Positions 1-7,913 of a stretch of 57,521 bases of DNA are shown here, piece after piece. The notes beneath the pieces were generated by a model that ran no database searches, was not told the origin of the DNA, and saw only the letters and a list, made by a program, of their open reading frames with translations. The stretch is taken from positions 1 to 57,521 of the forward strand of contig DATKKF010000022.1 of assembly GCA_035543115.1 (NCBI GenBank), read 5' to 3'. The translations under genes and the position numbers were made by a program. Source of the DNA: RPRB01 sp035543115. Lineage in GTDB: Bacteria > Myxococcota > Myxococcia > Myxococcales > Myxococcaceae. Within the stretch, counting starts at the first letter, position 1; each line of letters starts with the position of its first letter.

Positions 1-647
1 ACGCCGACTGGCGAAGGGTGCTGCGGGACTTCTACGGTCCGTTCCAGCTCACCCTGGCCAAGGCCGAGCAGGACATGCGCGACGTCAAGCGGGAGGAGAT
101 CCCCACCGACGTCAACTGCGAGAAGTGCGGGAAGATGATGGCCATCAAGTGGGGGAAGATGGGCCGCTTCCTCGCCTGCACCGGTTATCCCGACTGCAAG
201 AACACCAAGGACTTCAAGGAGGTCGACGGCAAGGTCATCCCGGTGGAGGAGGAGCCGACGGACGAGACCTGCGAGAAGTGCGGCCGGCCGATGATCATCA
301 AGCGGGGCCGGTTCGGGCGCTTCATGGCCTGCTCAGGGTACCCGGAGTGCAAGACGAGCAAGCCCCTCTCCATCGGCGTGGCCTGCCCCACCTGCAAGGT
401 GGGCTACCTCACCGAGCGCCGGAGCCGCCGCGGGAAGGTGTTCTTCGGCTGCAACCGGTATCCCGACTGCACCTTTGCCGCCTGGGATCGGCCCCTGCCC
501 GAGGCCTGTCCGCAGTGCGCCTCGCCGTACCTGCTGCAGAAGTACAGCAGGCGCGACGGCGCGCGGATCGTCTGTCCGAACAGGGAGTGCGGGTACACGC
601 GCTCGGTGGACGAGGGCGGCTCGGTGGCGCCGCCCAGCGCGGCCTGA
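1..647 (+). CDS. topA: DNA topoisomerase I, C-terminal part (partial)
   Basis: Only the last ~215 residues of the enzyme that relaxes negative supercoils are present; the gene enters from the left edge and the first complete codon is at position 3. The fragment opens with WRRVLRDFYGPF, typical of the end of the topoisomerase IA core. It continues with four Cys4 zinc-ribbon units (CEKCG...CTGYPDC, CEKCG...CSGYPEC, CPTCK...CNRYPDC, CPQCA...CPNREC), the usual bacterial TopA tail that binds single-stranded DNA. It ends at a TGA and is followed by a GC-rich hairpin. The catalytic tyrosine lies outside the window. Confidence 0.93.
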   Translation, partial: ADWRRVLRDFYGPFQLTLAKAEQDMRDVKREEIPTDVNCEKCGKMMAIKWGKMGRFLACTGYPDCKNTKDFKEVDGKVIPVEEEPTDETCEKCGRPMIIKRGRFGRFMACSGYPECKTSKPLSIGVACPTCKVGYLTERRSRRGKVFFGCNRYPDCTFAAWDRPLPEACPQCASPYLLQKYSRRDGARIVCPNRECGYTRSVDEGGSVAPPSAA

Positions 648-700
648 GTCCCAGGGTTCACGCCCCCGCAGGGGAAGCGAGGCACGTCAGCGGATCTGGT

Positions 701-719
701 GGGCGGTACGACACCGCCC
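701..719 (+). terminator. Hairpin after topA, possible terminator
   Basis: A perfect 7-bp inverted repeat (GGGCGGT / ACCGCCC) with a 5-base loop lies 53 bases past the topA stop codon. No T-run follows, so it could be a weak intrinsic terminator or an mRNA-stabilising hairpin. Confidence 0.35.
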
Positions 720-758
720 CCGATGCGAAGCAGCGGCGTGAACGCGGGTGTGCCGTTC

Positions 759-788
759 TTGACACCCCGGGGGGCGCAAAGGGACGAT
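759..788 (+). promoter_or_regulatory. Candidate sigma-70 promoter for the TolQ/TolR-like operon
   Basis: A perfect TTGACA -35 (759-764) is followed after 18 bases by a weak -10, GACGAT (783-788). A start near 795 would give a leader of about 130 bases before the TolQ-like gene at 927. The -35 is strong and the -10 is poor. Confidence 0.33.
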
Positions 789-926
789 GTTGCTCGCGTC
801 TTCGCCGTGAAGCACCCCTCCCCGCGCCCCCCGAACGCAGCCCGTCACCCCGGGGTCGCTCCCTCCTCGAGAGACTCCACCGCGCCGGCCCGCTGAACAG
901 GCGCACCGGAAAGGATTCACCCGTCC

Positions 927-1658
927 ATGAGCACGTCGATGAGCCACCTGGTCGAGGCCGTCCTCGCCGCCGCGCCTGCCGTGAAGGGCGGGGCGATGGA
1001 CTCGATCGTCAGGTTCTTCAAGGAAGGTGGTCCGTTCATGTACGTGAACATCTTCTGGATGGCCTGCGCGATCGCGGTGGTGGTCGAGCGGGTCGTCACG
1101 CTGATGTTCCGCTACAACCTGAACGCCGAGCCGTTCATGGACCAGATCACCAAGCTGGTGCTCACCGGGAACGTGGACCGCGCGGTGAAGCTGTGCGGCG
1201 CGGCGCCGAACTCGCCGCTGGCCCGGGTGATCCGCGCCGGCCTGACCCGCGCCAACCGGGGCGAGATGGAGGTGGCCAAGAGCGTGGAGGAGGCGATCCT
1301 CGAGCACGTCCCGCCGATCCAGTCGCGCATCCCCTGGCTCTGGTCGCTGGCCAACATCGCCACCTTGGTGGGCCTCCTCGGGACGATCACCGGTCTGATC
1401 ATCACCTTCCAGTCGCTGGGCAACGTCCCGGCGGACCAGAAGCAGGCCATTCTCTCCAACGGCATCTCGGAGGCGATGAACAACACCGCCTTCGGCCTCG
1501 GCATCGCGGTGTCCTGCATCATCGCCCACCTCTTCCTGACCGCTTACGCAAAGAAGATGGTGGAGACGGTGGAGCTCAGCGCGCTGAAGCTGGAGAATCT
1601 CCTCTCGCGGCGTGCGGCGGGCGAGACGTCGGCGATGGACTTCGAGCGCTCGGCGTAA
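927..1658 (+). CDS. MotA/TolQ/ExbB-family proton channel (AglR-like)
   Basis: Inner-membrane stator subunit that, with TolR/ExbD partners, couples proton flow to mechanical work in the envelope. The 243-residue protein has three membrane segments (about 38-61, 139-162 and 184-207) with the family's large cytoplasmic loop between the first two, and the conserved region LVGLLGTITGLI in the second helix. The ATG at 927 follows a GGAAAGGA ribosome site 11 bases upstream. Two TolR/ExbD-like genes follow. One TolQ plus two TolR genes is the arrangement of the Myxococcus gliding motor aglR-aglQ-aglS. Myxobacteria carry several such sets, so the exact orthologue is not decided here. Confidence 0.88.
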   Translation: MSTSMSHLVEAVLAAAPAVKGGAMDSIVRFFKEGGPFMYVNIFWMACAIAVVVERVVTLMFRYNLNAEPFMDQITKLVLTGNVDRAVKLCGAAPNSPLARVIRAGLTRANRGEMEVAKSVEEAILEHVPPIQSRIPWLWSLANIATLVGLLGTITGLIITFQSLGNVPADQKQAILSNGISEAMNNTAFGLGIAVSCIIAHLFLTAYAKKMVETVELSALKLENLLSRRAAGETSAMDFERSA

Positions 1659-1683
1659 CGGCGGTCCCTGGGGTCCCCGGCCG

Positions 1684-2220
1684 ATGGCCTTCTTCTACAG
1701 CAAGCGAAAGCTCCGGATTCGTGAGCGAGAGGAGGGCGGCGAGCTCAACCTCGTCCCCTACCTCGACATCCTCATGAACCTGATCATGTTCATGCTCCTG
1801 TCGATCACCGGCCTGGCGGCGTTTGGCATCCTGAACGTGAACGCCCCGAACTACGGAGGCCCGAGCACCCAGATGACCGAGGAGGGCGACAAGCCCAAGC
1901 TCCTCCTCACGGTCCTGATCTCCAAGAAGGGCTTCTACGTCGCGGCGACCGGGGGCGTGGTGGGGCAGCAGTCGCAGCCCAACCCGGCCGAGGCGCCGCC
2001 GAGCATCCCCAAGAAGTCCGACGGCAGCTACGACTACACCGCGCTCACCGAGTCGATGGTGAACGTGAAGAAGGAGTTCCCCTCCGAGTCGAAGGTCATC
2101 GTCGGCGCCGAGGGCGACATCCCCTACGAGGTCCTGGTGCAGACCATGGACGCGATCCGCGAGACGCCGGGTCGCGAGCGGAAGCTGCTCTTCACCGACG
2201 TCACCCTCGGAGCGATGTGA
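1684..2220 (+). CDS. ExbD/TolR-family protein (AglQ-like)
   Basis: Partner of the TolQ-like channel: a bitopic inner-membrane protein of 178 residues with a short basic cytoplasmic N-terminus, one membrane helix (about 24-45) and a periplasmic domain. The proton-carrying aspartate of the family is visible as D28 in NLVPYLDILMNL. The ATG at 1684 is chosen because upstream in-frame sequence is an Arg-rich read-through of the preceding gene; only 25 bases separate the two. The stop overlaps the next start by one base (TGATG). A TolR with Asp near position 28 fits AglQ, but phylogeny is needed to name it. Confidence 0.85.
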   Translation: MAFFYSKRKLRIREREEGGELNLVPYLDILMNLIMFMLLSITGLAAFGILNVNAPNYGGPSTQMTEEGDKPKLLLTVLISKKGFYVAATGGVVGQQSQPNPAEAPPSIPKKSDGSYDYTALTESMVNVKKEFPSESKVIVGAEGDIPYEVLVQTMDAIRETPGRERKLLFTDVTLGAM

Positions 2221-2810
2221 TGGCCGCGCCAGTCGCCCGGGCCCCGGAGCTGGACGAGGAGACGCTGCAGCGGCTGATGTTCCGCAAGGCCCTGGCACGC
2301 AAGAAGCGCAAGGAGCGCGAGGCCGCCGGCGAGATCCACGAGCTCAACATCACCGCGATGATGGACATGATGACCATCATCCTGGTGTTCCTCCTCAAGT
2401 CCTACGCCGCCTCGTCCATCTCGCTCACCCAGAGCGAGGACATCAAGCCGCCGATCTCCAGCACCCGGGCGGTGCCCAAGGACACGGTGGCGGTCACCAT
2501 CACCACCAAGGACATCCTGGTCGGGGACCGGGTGGTGGTGACCCTGGAGAACGGCCAGATCCCCGCCGGGATGCTCCAGGGCCGGCTGGTGACCCCGCTG
2601 GACCAGGCGCTGCGGCGCGAGGTCGACAAGCTGAAGCAGATCGCCGCCCGGAACCCGTCGGCCCCGTTCAGCCGCGAGCTGTCGGTCATCGGTGACCGGA
2701 AGATCCCCTACGATCTGCTCCTCACCGTCCTGTACACGGCGGGGCAGGCCGAGCTGGAGAACTACCGCTTCGTGGTGCTCCAGAAGGGCGACGGGACCGA
2801 AGGCGACTAG
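2220..2810 (+). CDS. Second ExbD/TolR-family protein (AglS-like)
   Basis: 196-residue TolR/ExbD homologue. It begins with a long charged cytoplasmic stretch (residues 1-42, many Lys/Arg/Glu), then a membrane helix (about 44-66) containing the family aspartate D49 in TAMMDMMTIILVF, then a periplasmic domain. The ATG at 2220 overlaps the previous stop (TGATG); a GTG one codon upstream is possible. Two unequal TolR-type subunits with one TolQ suggest a heteromeric stator of the AglRQS type rather than a plain Tol-Pal system; no TolA, TolB or Pal gene follows. Confidence 0.85.
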   Translation: MAAPVARAPELDEETLQRLMFRKALARKKRKEREAAGEIHELNITAMMDMMTIILVFLLKSYAASSISLTQSEDIKPPISSTRAVPKDTVAVTITTKDILVGDRVVVTLENGQIPAGMLQGRLVTPLDQALRREVDKLKQIAARNPSAPFSRELSVIGDRKIPYDLLLTVLYTAGQAELENYRFVVLQKGDGTEGD

Positions 2811-3072
2811 CGCGCGGGGCGCGGGGTGTCTCCCCGGAGCGGAGGGGGAAGGGCAGGGCGCGGAGCCTCTCGACGGGGATGTGCCGACCGCACGCGAGAC
2901 ACCGCACCCGGGGCTGTCGGTCCTGGGACTTGGAGCGCCCGCAGCTCGCCCTGCTGCGATTCCCAAGGTCGGGAGCATCCTCCGGCGGCGTTCGGTCAGC
3001 ATCCGGCGACCCTCCGGGGTGAAACGCTCGCGGGGGTTGCAGCGGCGGCGCCGTTGCGCCAGGAGAGCAGGC

Positions 3073-4443
3073 ATGGAACCGGTCACGGTCATCGGCGCAG
3101 GGCTCGCCGGGAGCGAATGTGCGGTCCAGCTCGCCCGACGCGGCATCCCGGTCCGGCTGTGCGAGATGAAGCCGCTCCGCCGCAGCCCCGCCCACCGGAC
3201 CGACGGGCCGGCCGAGCTGGTGTGCAGCAACAGCTTCCGCTCGGACAGTCCGGACACCCCCATTGGGCTGCTCCACGCCGAGCTTCGGCGGCTCGGGTCG
3301 GTCATTCTCGGCGAGGCGGACCAGGCCCGGGTACCAGCGGGGGAGGCCCTGGCCGTCGACCGCGAGCGGTTCTCGGCTGGCGTGGAGGGGGCGCTCGCGT
3401 CGGCCCCGGGCCTGGAGCGGGTGGCGGGCGAGGTCGAGACCCTGCCGGCGGGCGAGGTGGTGGTGGCCACGGGCCCGCTGACCTCCGAGGCCCTGACCCG
3501 GGCGCTCTCGGGATGGACGGGGGACAAGCTCTACTTCTACGACTCGATCGCCCCCATCGTCGCCGCCGACTCGGTGGCCGAGGGCGTCGCCTTCCGGGCC
3601 AGCCGGTGGGGCCGGGGCGACGGGGCCGACTACCTCAACCTGCCGCTGGGCGAGGCCGAGTACCGCGCCTTTGTGGCCGCGCTGCTCGGGGCGGAGAAGG
3701 TGGTCCCGCACGCCTTCGAGGAGCCGCGGTACTTCGAGGGCTGTCTTCCCATCGAGGTGATGGCCGAGCGCGGGGTGGAGACGCTGGCGCACGGGCCGAT
3801 GAAGCCGGTGGGGCTCGAGGACCCGCGCACCGGGCGCCGCCCGTACGCGGTGGTGCAGCTGCGGCAGGAGGACCTCGGGGGGACGGCGTACAACTTGGTG
3901 GGGTTCCAGACGCGGCTGACCTGGCCGGAGCAGCGCCGGGTGTTCCGCACCTTGCCGGGGCTGCAGGCCGCGGAGTTCCTGCGGATGGGGCAGATCCACC
4001 GGAACACCTTCATCGACGCGCCGCGGCTGCTCGCCGCCGACCTGTCGCTGCGGGCCGAGCCGCGGGTGTGGTTCGCGGGGCAGATCTCCGGGGTGGAGGG
4101 CTACGTGGAGTCGGCCGCCTCGGGCTTCCTGGTGGCGCTGGCGGTGGCGGCGCGCCGGCAGGGTCGGGCCTTCGCCCCGCCTCCGGCGGAGACGGCGCTG
4201 GGCGCGCTGTACCGGCACGTGACCGGGGAGGCCCGCCCGCCCGGGGCCGAGTACCAACCCTCGAACGTGACCTTCGGGTTGTTCCCGCCGCTGCCCGGCC
4301 GCATCCCGAAGTCCGTACGCCGGGAGGCCCAGGCCACGCGCGCCCGCGCCGCCCTCCGCGGGTGGATCCAGAACGAGTTCTCCGAGACCTCGTCGTGGAC
4401 GGGGACGTCCGCGGGGGTGGCCCTCCCGGTGGTGGTGAGGTGA
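3073..4443 (+). CDS. trmFO: Methylenetetrahydrofolate-tRNA-(uracil-5-)-methyltransferase TrmFO
   Basis: Folate- and FAD-dependent enzyme that makes ribothymidine at position 54 of the tRNA T-loop, using methylene-THF instead of SAM. The 456 residues begin with the FAD dinucleotide fold VIGAGLAGSECAVQL. They contain ELVCSNSFRSDSP with Cys51 and FEGCLPIEV with Cys224, which correspond to the two functional cysteines of the family. The GAG-rich ribosome site AGGAGAG lies 5 bases before the ATG. A 262-base non-coding gap separates it from the motor genes. The next gene starts inside its stop codon (GTGA overlap). Confidence 0.95.
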   Translation: MEPVTVIGAGLAGSECAVQLARRGIPVRLCEMKPLRRSPAHRTDGPAELVCSNSFRSDSPDTPIGLLHAELRRLGSVILGEADQARVPAGEALAVDRERFSAGVEGALASAPGLERVAGEVETLPAGEVVVATGPLTSEALTRALSGWTGDKLYFYDSIAPIVAADSVAEGVAFRASRWGRGDGADYLNLPLGEAEYRAFVAALLGAEKVVPHAFEEPRYFEGCLPIEVMAERGVETLAHGPMKPVGLEDPRTGRRPYAVVQLRQEDLGGTAYNLVGFQTRLTWPEQRRVFRTLPGLQAAEFLRMGQIHRNTFIDAPRLLAADLSLRAEPRVWFAGQISGVEGYVESAASGFLVALAVAARRQGRAFAPPPAETALGALYRHVTGEARPPGAEYQPSNVTFGLFPPLPGRIPKSVRREAQATRARAALRGWIQNEFSETSSWTGTSAGVALPVVVR

Positions 4444-6017
4444 GGAGGGTCCGGCGGAGCGTCCTCGGGCTGGTGGCGCTGGCCTGCGCCCTGGCGGGTT
4501 GCACCAAGAGCGGCGGCCAGCCGGTGCAGGCGGAGAAGCCGCTGGTGGGCGGCCTCGGCAAGCGGCTCGCGGCGGGTCCCGTCGCCGACCTCAAGCTCAC
4601 CAAGGACGGCGCCCACGCCACCTTCCTCCGGAACCCGAAGCGGCCCGCCATCCAGGGCGTTTCGCCCCTCATGGCTCTGGGTGAGCTCGGTGTCGCCTCC
4701 CTGAAGGACGGTGTGGTCCGCTTCGTCGGCCAGGGGGTCTCCAACCGACCGGGCAGCGTCCTGTTCAGTCCCGACTCCCGCTGGCTGCTCTTCGTGGACG
4801 GCTACAACGCGGCAGCCGAGTCCGGCTCGCTGCACACGGTCCAGCTCGGGTCCGCCGCCGAGCCCGAGCTCCGCGGCCGCGCCGTCTCCTTCGTCGCCGT
4901 CAGCCCCACCGGCAACGCCTTTGCCTTCGTCGACGGCGGGGTGCTTCGGGTCGCGCCGCTCGAGGCCGGGAGCACCGCCCGCGCCGTCGCCACCGAGGTC
5001 TCCACCGTGCAGTTCACCCCCGACGGGGCGCTCCTGCTCGTGCACCACCGCACCTCCGCGGGCGGGGCGCTGGAGCGCGTCGGTGTCGAGGGCAGCCGTC
5101 CGGCGGTCCGGTTCGGCGACTCGGTGGGCGACTGGACGCTCTCCCCCGACGGCAAGCGGGTGGCGTTCGCGGTGAAGAGCGCCCTGGTGCGCGATGGGCG
5201 CGATCTCTGGGTGGCGGCGCTCCCGGACGGGAAGCCGGCGCGGGTCGTCACCGGGACCGGACCGTTCGCCTTCTCCTCGGACGGGACGCAGCTGGCGCGC
5301 ATCGAGCGGGAGAAGGCCTCGTCCATCGGGAACCTGGTGGTGGGGCCCGCCGGGGGCGGCCCGGGGCGGAAGGTCGCCGAGCGGGTGGGGGACTTCTCCT
5401 TGGCTCCCGACGGGAAGGCCGTCGCCGCGCTGGCCAACTACGACGAGCAGCAGAAATGGGGCCGGCTCACCTACGCTCCGCTTCCCGAGGGCGCTCCGGT
5501 CGAGCTCGGCAAGCGAGTCACCACCTGGGTCTGGAGCCCGGACGACAGGCACCTCGCGTTCAACCTTCGCGTCTTCCAGCCGCTGCCCTCGGTGGACCTC
5601 TGGTTGTACACGCGGGGCAAGTCGTCCGCCTCGGCGGTCATGGCGAACGTCTACGGCTATGACTTTGGCCCCGGCGGCGCCCTCTACCTTCGGTCCGAAT
5701 GCATCCGCGAGGCCCGGGCCTGCACGCTGGAGCGGCTCGACCCGAGCATTCCCGATGGCAGACCCACCCCCATCCTCGAGGGCATCTTCGGCTTCCGCCC
5801 CAGCGAGGCCGGGAACCGGATACTCGTCACCTATGCCCGCACCGACGCGGAGACGTACGACGTCGCCGTCCTGAATCTGAAGACCAATGTGCGGGTCACG
5901 CTCGAGGAGCGCATCCTCCTCCCGGCGCTGTTCGCCGACGCCGAGGGGAGCAGGGTGGTGTACCTCGTCTCGCAGGGAGAGCGCTCCGGGCTCTATGTCT
6001 GCGACCAGGTTCCGTGA
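4440..6017 (+). CDS. Lipoprotein with TolB/WD40-like (PD40) beta-propeller
   Basis: Probable envelope lipoprotein of 525 residues. The GTG start overlaps the trmFO stop (GTGA) and is supported by a signal peptide, MRRVRRSVLGLVALACALAGC, with lipobox LAGC (Cys21). The rest is a series of propeller-like repeats of the form S-P-D-x-R/K-x-x-F/V (SPDSRWLLF, TPDGALLLV, SPDGKRVAF, SSDGTQLAR, APDGKAVAA, SPDDRHLAF) seen in TolB and related proteins. Function is not known; a protein-binding role in the periplasm is an inference. The frame is open far upstream on the plus strand, but that part is antisense-like noise over trmFO. Confidence 0.8.
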   Translation: MRRVRRSVLGLVALACALAGCTKSGGQPVQAEKPLVGGLGKRLAAGPVADLKLTKDGAHATFLRNPKRPAIQGVSPLMALGELGVASLKDGVVRFVGQGVSNRPGSVLFSPDSRWLLFVDGYNAAAESGSLHTVQLGSAAEPELRGRAVSFVAVSPTGNAFAFVDGGVLRVAPLEAGSTARAVATEVSTVQFTPDGALLLVHHRTSAGGALERVGVEGSRPAVRFGDSVGDWTLSPDGKRVAFAVKSALVRDGRDLWVAALPDGKPARVVTGTGPFAFSSDGTQLARIEREKASSIGNLVVGPAGGGPGRKVAERVGDFSLAPDGKAVAALANYDEQQKWGRLTYAPLPEGAPVELGKRVTTWVWSPDDRHLAFNLRVFQPLPSVDLWLYTRGKSSASAVMANVYGYDFGPGGALYLRSECIREARACTLERLDPSIPDGRPTPILEGIFGFRPSEAGNRILVTYARTDAETYDVAVLNLKTNVRVTLEERILLPALFADAEGSRVVYLVSQGERSGLYVCDQVP

Positions 6018-6428
6018 CGCAGGGAGTGCCGCTGTGGCGGCTCGCGGCAGCAGCGGTTGCGCTCGGCGTGGTGACTGCCCGCCTGGTCCTCGGCAGGATG
6101 ATCGGCGCCTTGCTCGCGCTCCGCGCCGTGCTCCGCGCCCGCCGAAGGGGCCTCCCGAGCGCCGGGCCCGTCACGGTCACGCTCGCACCGGCGAGGGCGC
6201 CGGTGGTCACGCGTTCCGACACCCCTCCGTCCGGAGTGTCCTGGAGCAGCTCGTCGAGGTGGGGGTGCGTTCATCGCCGCGATGGGCTCGACCTCGGAGG
6301 CGGGCTTCCGGTGCTGGAGGGCCGGCCCGGCAGGGCAGCCACCCAGGGTCCGCAGGCGGGGTGCAGGTGCGAGCGCCCGCTGGCCGGGAACTCGCGGCGG
6401 CGGCGGGGCACCCGTAGTCTCCGGCGCC
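6018..6428. other. 411-base gap with no convincing gene
   Basis: No open frame here has myxobacterial-type codon use together with a start site. A frame from GTG 6026 begins like a membrane helix (LWRLAAAAVALGVV) but turns into Arg/Gly-rich text and runs 89 bases into xerC. An imperfect inverted repeat (GACACCCC...GGAGTGTC, 6219-6241) is the only structured element. The region presumably holds the xerC promoter. Confidence 0.5.
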
Positions 6429-7322
6429 GTGCAGAACAGCTGGCTCGACGAGTTCGGGGAGTCGCTCGCCCACGCCCGCGGGAGCTCGCCGCACACGGTG
6501 AAGGCCTACCTCGGTGACGTCCGCGCCTTCGTCAGATACCTGGAAGCCGCCGGCCGCGATCTGGCCACCGCGGACCACGGCACCATCCGCGGCTGGCTCG
6601 GGACGCTCGCCGTCGACCATGCGCCGCGGAGCCGCGCCCGCGCGCTTGCTTCCGTTCGCGCGCTCTACCGCCACGGGGTCGCCACCGGCCGGGTGGCGTC
6701 GAACCCTGCGCGGACCGTCCGCAGCCCCAGACTCCCGACGCGGCTGCCGCAGGTGCTCCCGGTGGACGAGGTGTTCGCGGTCCTCGCCGTTCCGGGCAAG
6801 GACGGGCCACTCGGGCTCCGCGACCGGGCGCTCTTCGAGCTCCTCTACGGCTCGGGTCTCCGCGTCAGCGAGGCCTGCGGGCTGGACGTGGACGACCTCG
6901 ACCTCCGCTCCCGGACCGTCCGGGTCTTCGGAAAGGGCCGGAAAGAGCGGCTCTGTCCAATGAATCCCGGCTGCGTCACCGCGCTCCGCCTCTGGCTCGA
7001 GCGCCGGGGCGAGCTCCTCGCAAGGCCCACCCCGGGCCAGGCCCCCTCCGCGCTCTTCCTCAACTACCGCGGCGGCCGTCTCACCGCCCGCAGCGTCGCC
7101 CGGCACCTGGACCGCACCGTGCTCCAGCTCGCCCTGCAGCGGAAGGTGAGCCCGCATGCGCTCCGGCATTCCTTCGCCACCCACCTGCTCGCCGGAGGAG
7201 CGGACGTGCGCGTCATCCAGGAGCTCCTCGGGCATGCGAGCCTCTCCACCACGCAGAGGTACACCCAGGTGAGCATCGAGCAGCTCCAGGCGGTGTACGA
7301 CCGGACGCATCCGCACGCCTGA
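6429..7322 (+). CDS. xerC: Tyrosine recombinase XerC
   Basis: Site-specific recombinase that, with XerD, resolves chromosome dimers at dif. The 297-residue length matches XerC. The N-terminal SAM-like domain (about 1-90) contains HTVKAYLGDVRAFVRYLE. The catalytic domain has Arg145 (GSGLRVSE), Lys169 (FGKGRKER), His243 and Arg246 (HALRHSFATHLL), His269 (LLGHASLS) and the nucleophile Tyr278 (TQRYTQV). The GTG at 6429 is chosen from family length. xerC next to hslVU is a recurring bacterial neighbourhood. Confidence 0.93.
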   Translation: MQNSWLDEFGESLAHARGSSPHTVKAYLGDVRAFVRYLEAAGRDLATADHGTIRGWLGTLAVDHAPRSRARALASVRALYRHGVATGRVASNPARTVRSPRLPTRLPQVLPVDEVFAVLAVPGKDGPLGLRDRALFELLYGSGLRVSEACGLDVDDLDLRSRTVRVFGKGRKERLCPMNPGCVTALRLWLERRGELLARPTPGQAPSALFLNYRGGRLTARSVARHLDRTVLQLALQRKVSPHALRHSFATHLLAGGADVRVIQELLGHASLSTTQRYTQVSIEQLQAVYDRTHPHA

Positions 7323-7381
7323 GCGCCGCCTGTCGGGATGGATCGCGAGCCACCCGGCTGTTACACCCCCCACACCTCGCG

Positions 7382-7909
7382 ATGTTCCACGGAACCACCA
7401 TCCTCTGCGTTCGCCGTGACGGCCGGGTCGTGCTGGGCGGCGATGGGCAGGTGACGCTCGACAAGACGGTGATGAAGGCCAGCGCCCGGAAGGTGCGCCG
7501 CCTCGGCGACGGCCGCGTCCTCGCCGGGTTCGCCGGGAGCACCGCCGACGCCTTCACCCTCTTCGAGCGCTTCGAGGCGAAGCTTCAGGAGTACCAGCGC
7601 AACCTCGCCCGGGCCTGCGTGGAGCTGGGCAAGGACTGGCGGACCGACCGCCTCCTTCGCCGCCTCGAGGCGCTCCTGGTCGTCGCCGACGTCGAGCGGA
7701 CCTTCGTCCTCAGCGGAGCAGGGGACGTCATCGAGCCCGACTTCGGGGCTGCGGCCGTGGGCTCGGGCGGGCCCTACGCGCTCGCCGCCGCCCGCGCGCT
7801 GCTCGATCACTCCACCCTGAGCGCCCGGCAGATCGCCGAGGTCTCGCTCGGGATCGCCGCCGACACCTGCATCTACACCAACAAGAATCTCACCTTCGAG
7901 GAGCTCTGA
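7382..7909 (+). CDS. hslV: ATP-dependent protease peptidase subunit HslV
   Basis: Proteasome-like threonine peptidase of the HslUV complex. The 175-residue protein begins MFHGTTIL; removal of the first four residues would expose Thr5 as the catalytic N-terminal nucleophile, as in other HslV with a short propeptide. It shows the family signatures GDGQVTL and GFAGSTADAFTLFERFE. It lies 4 bases before hslU and is almost certainly co-transcribed with it. Confidence 0.96.
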   Translation: MFHGTTILCVRRDGRVVLGGDGQVTLDKTVMKASARKVRRLGDGRVLAGFAGSTADAFTLFERFEAKLQEYQRNLARACVELGKDWRTDRLLRRLEALLVVADVERTFVLSGAGDVIEPDFGAAAVGSGGPYALAAARALLDHSTLSARQIAEVSLGIAADTCIYTNKNLTFEEL

Positions 7910-7913
7910 GACG

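Noticed and set aside
2826..4439. Upstream extension of the PD40 lipoprotein frame
   Set aside because: It overlaps trmFO in another frame and lacks protein-like composition; a signal peptide and GTGA overlap fix the start at 4440.
6026..6517. Small membrane-protein gene from GTG 6026
   Set aside because: Only the first ~40 codons look membrane-like; the rest is low quality and runs into xerC.
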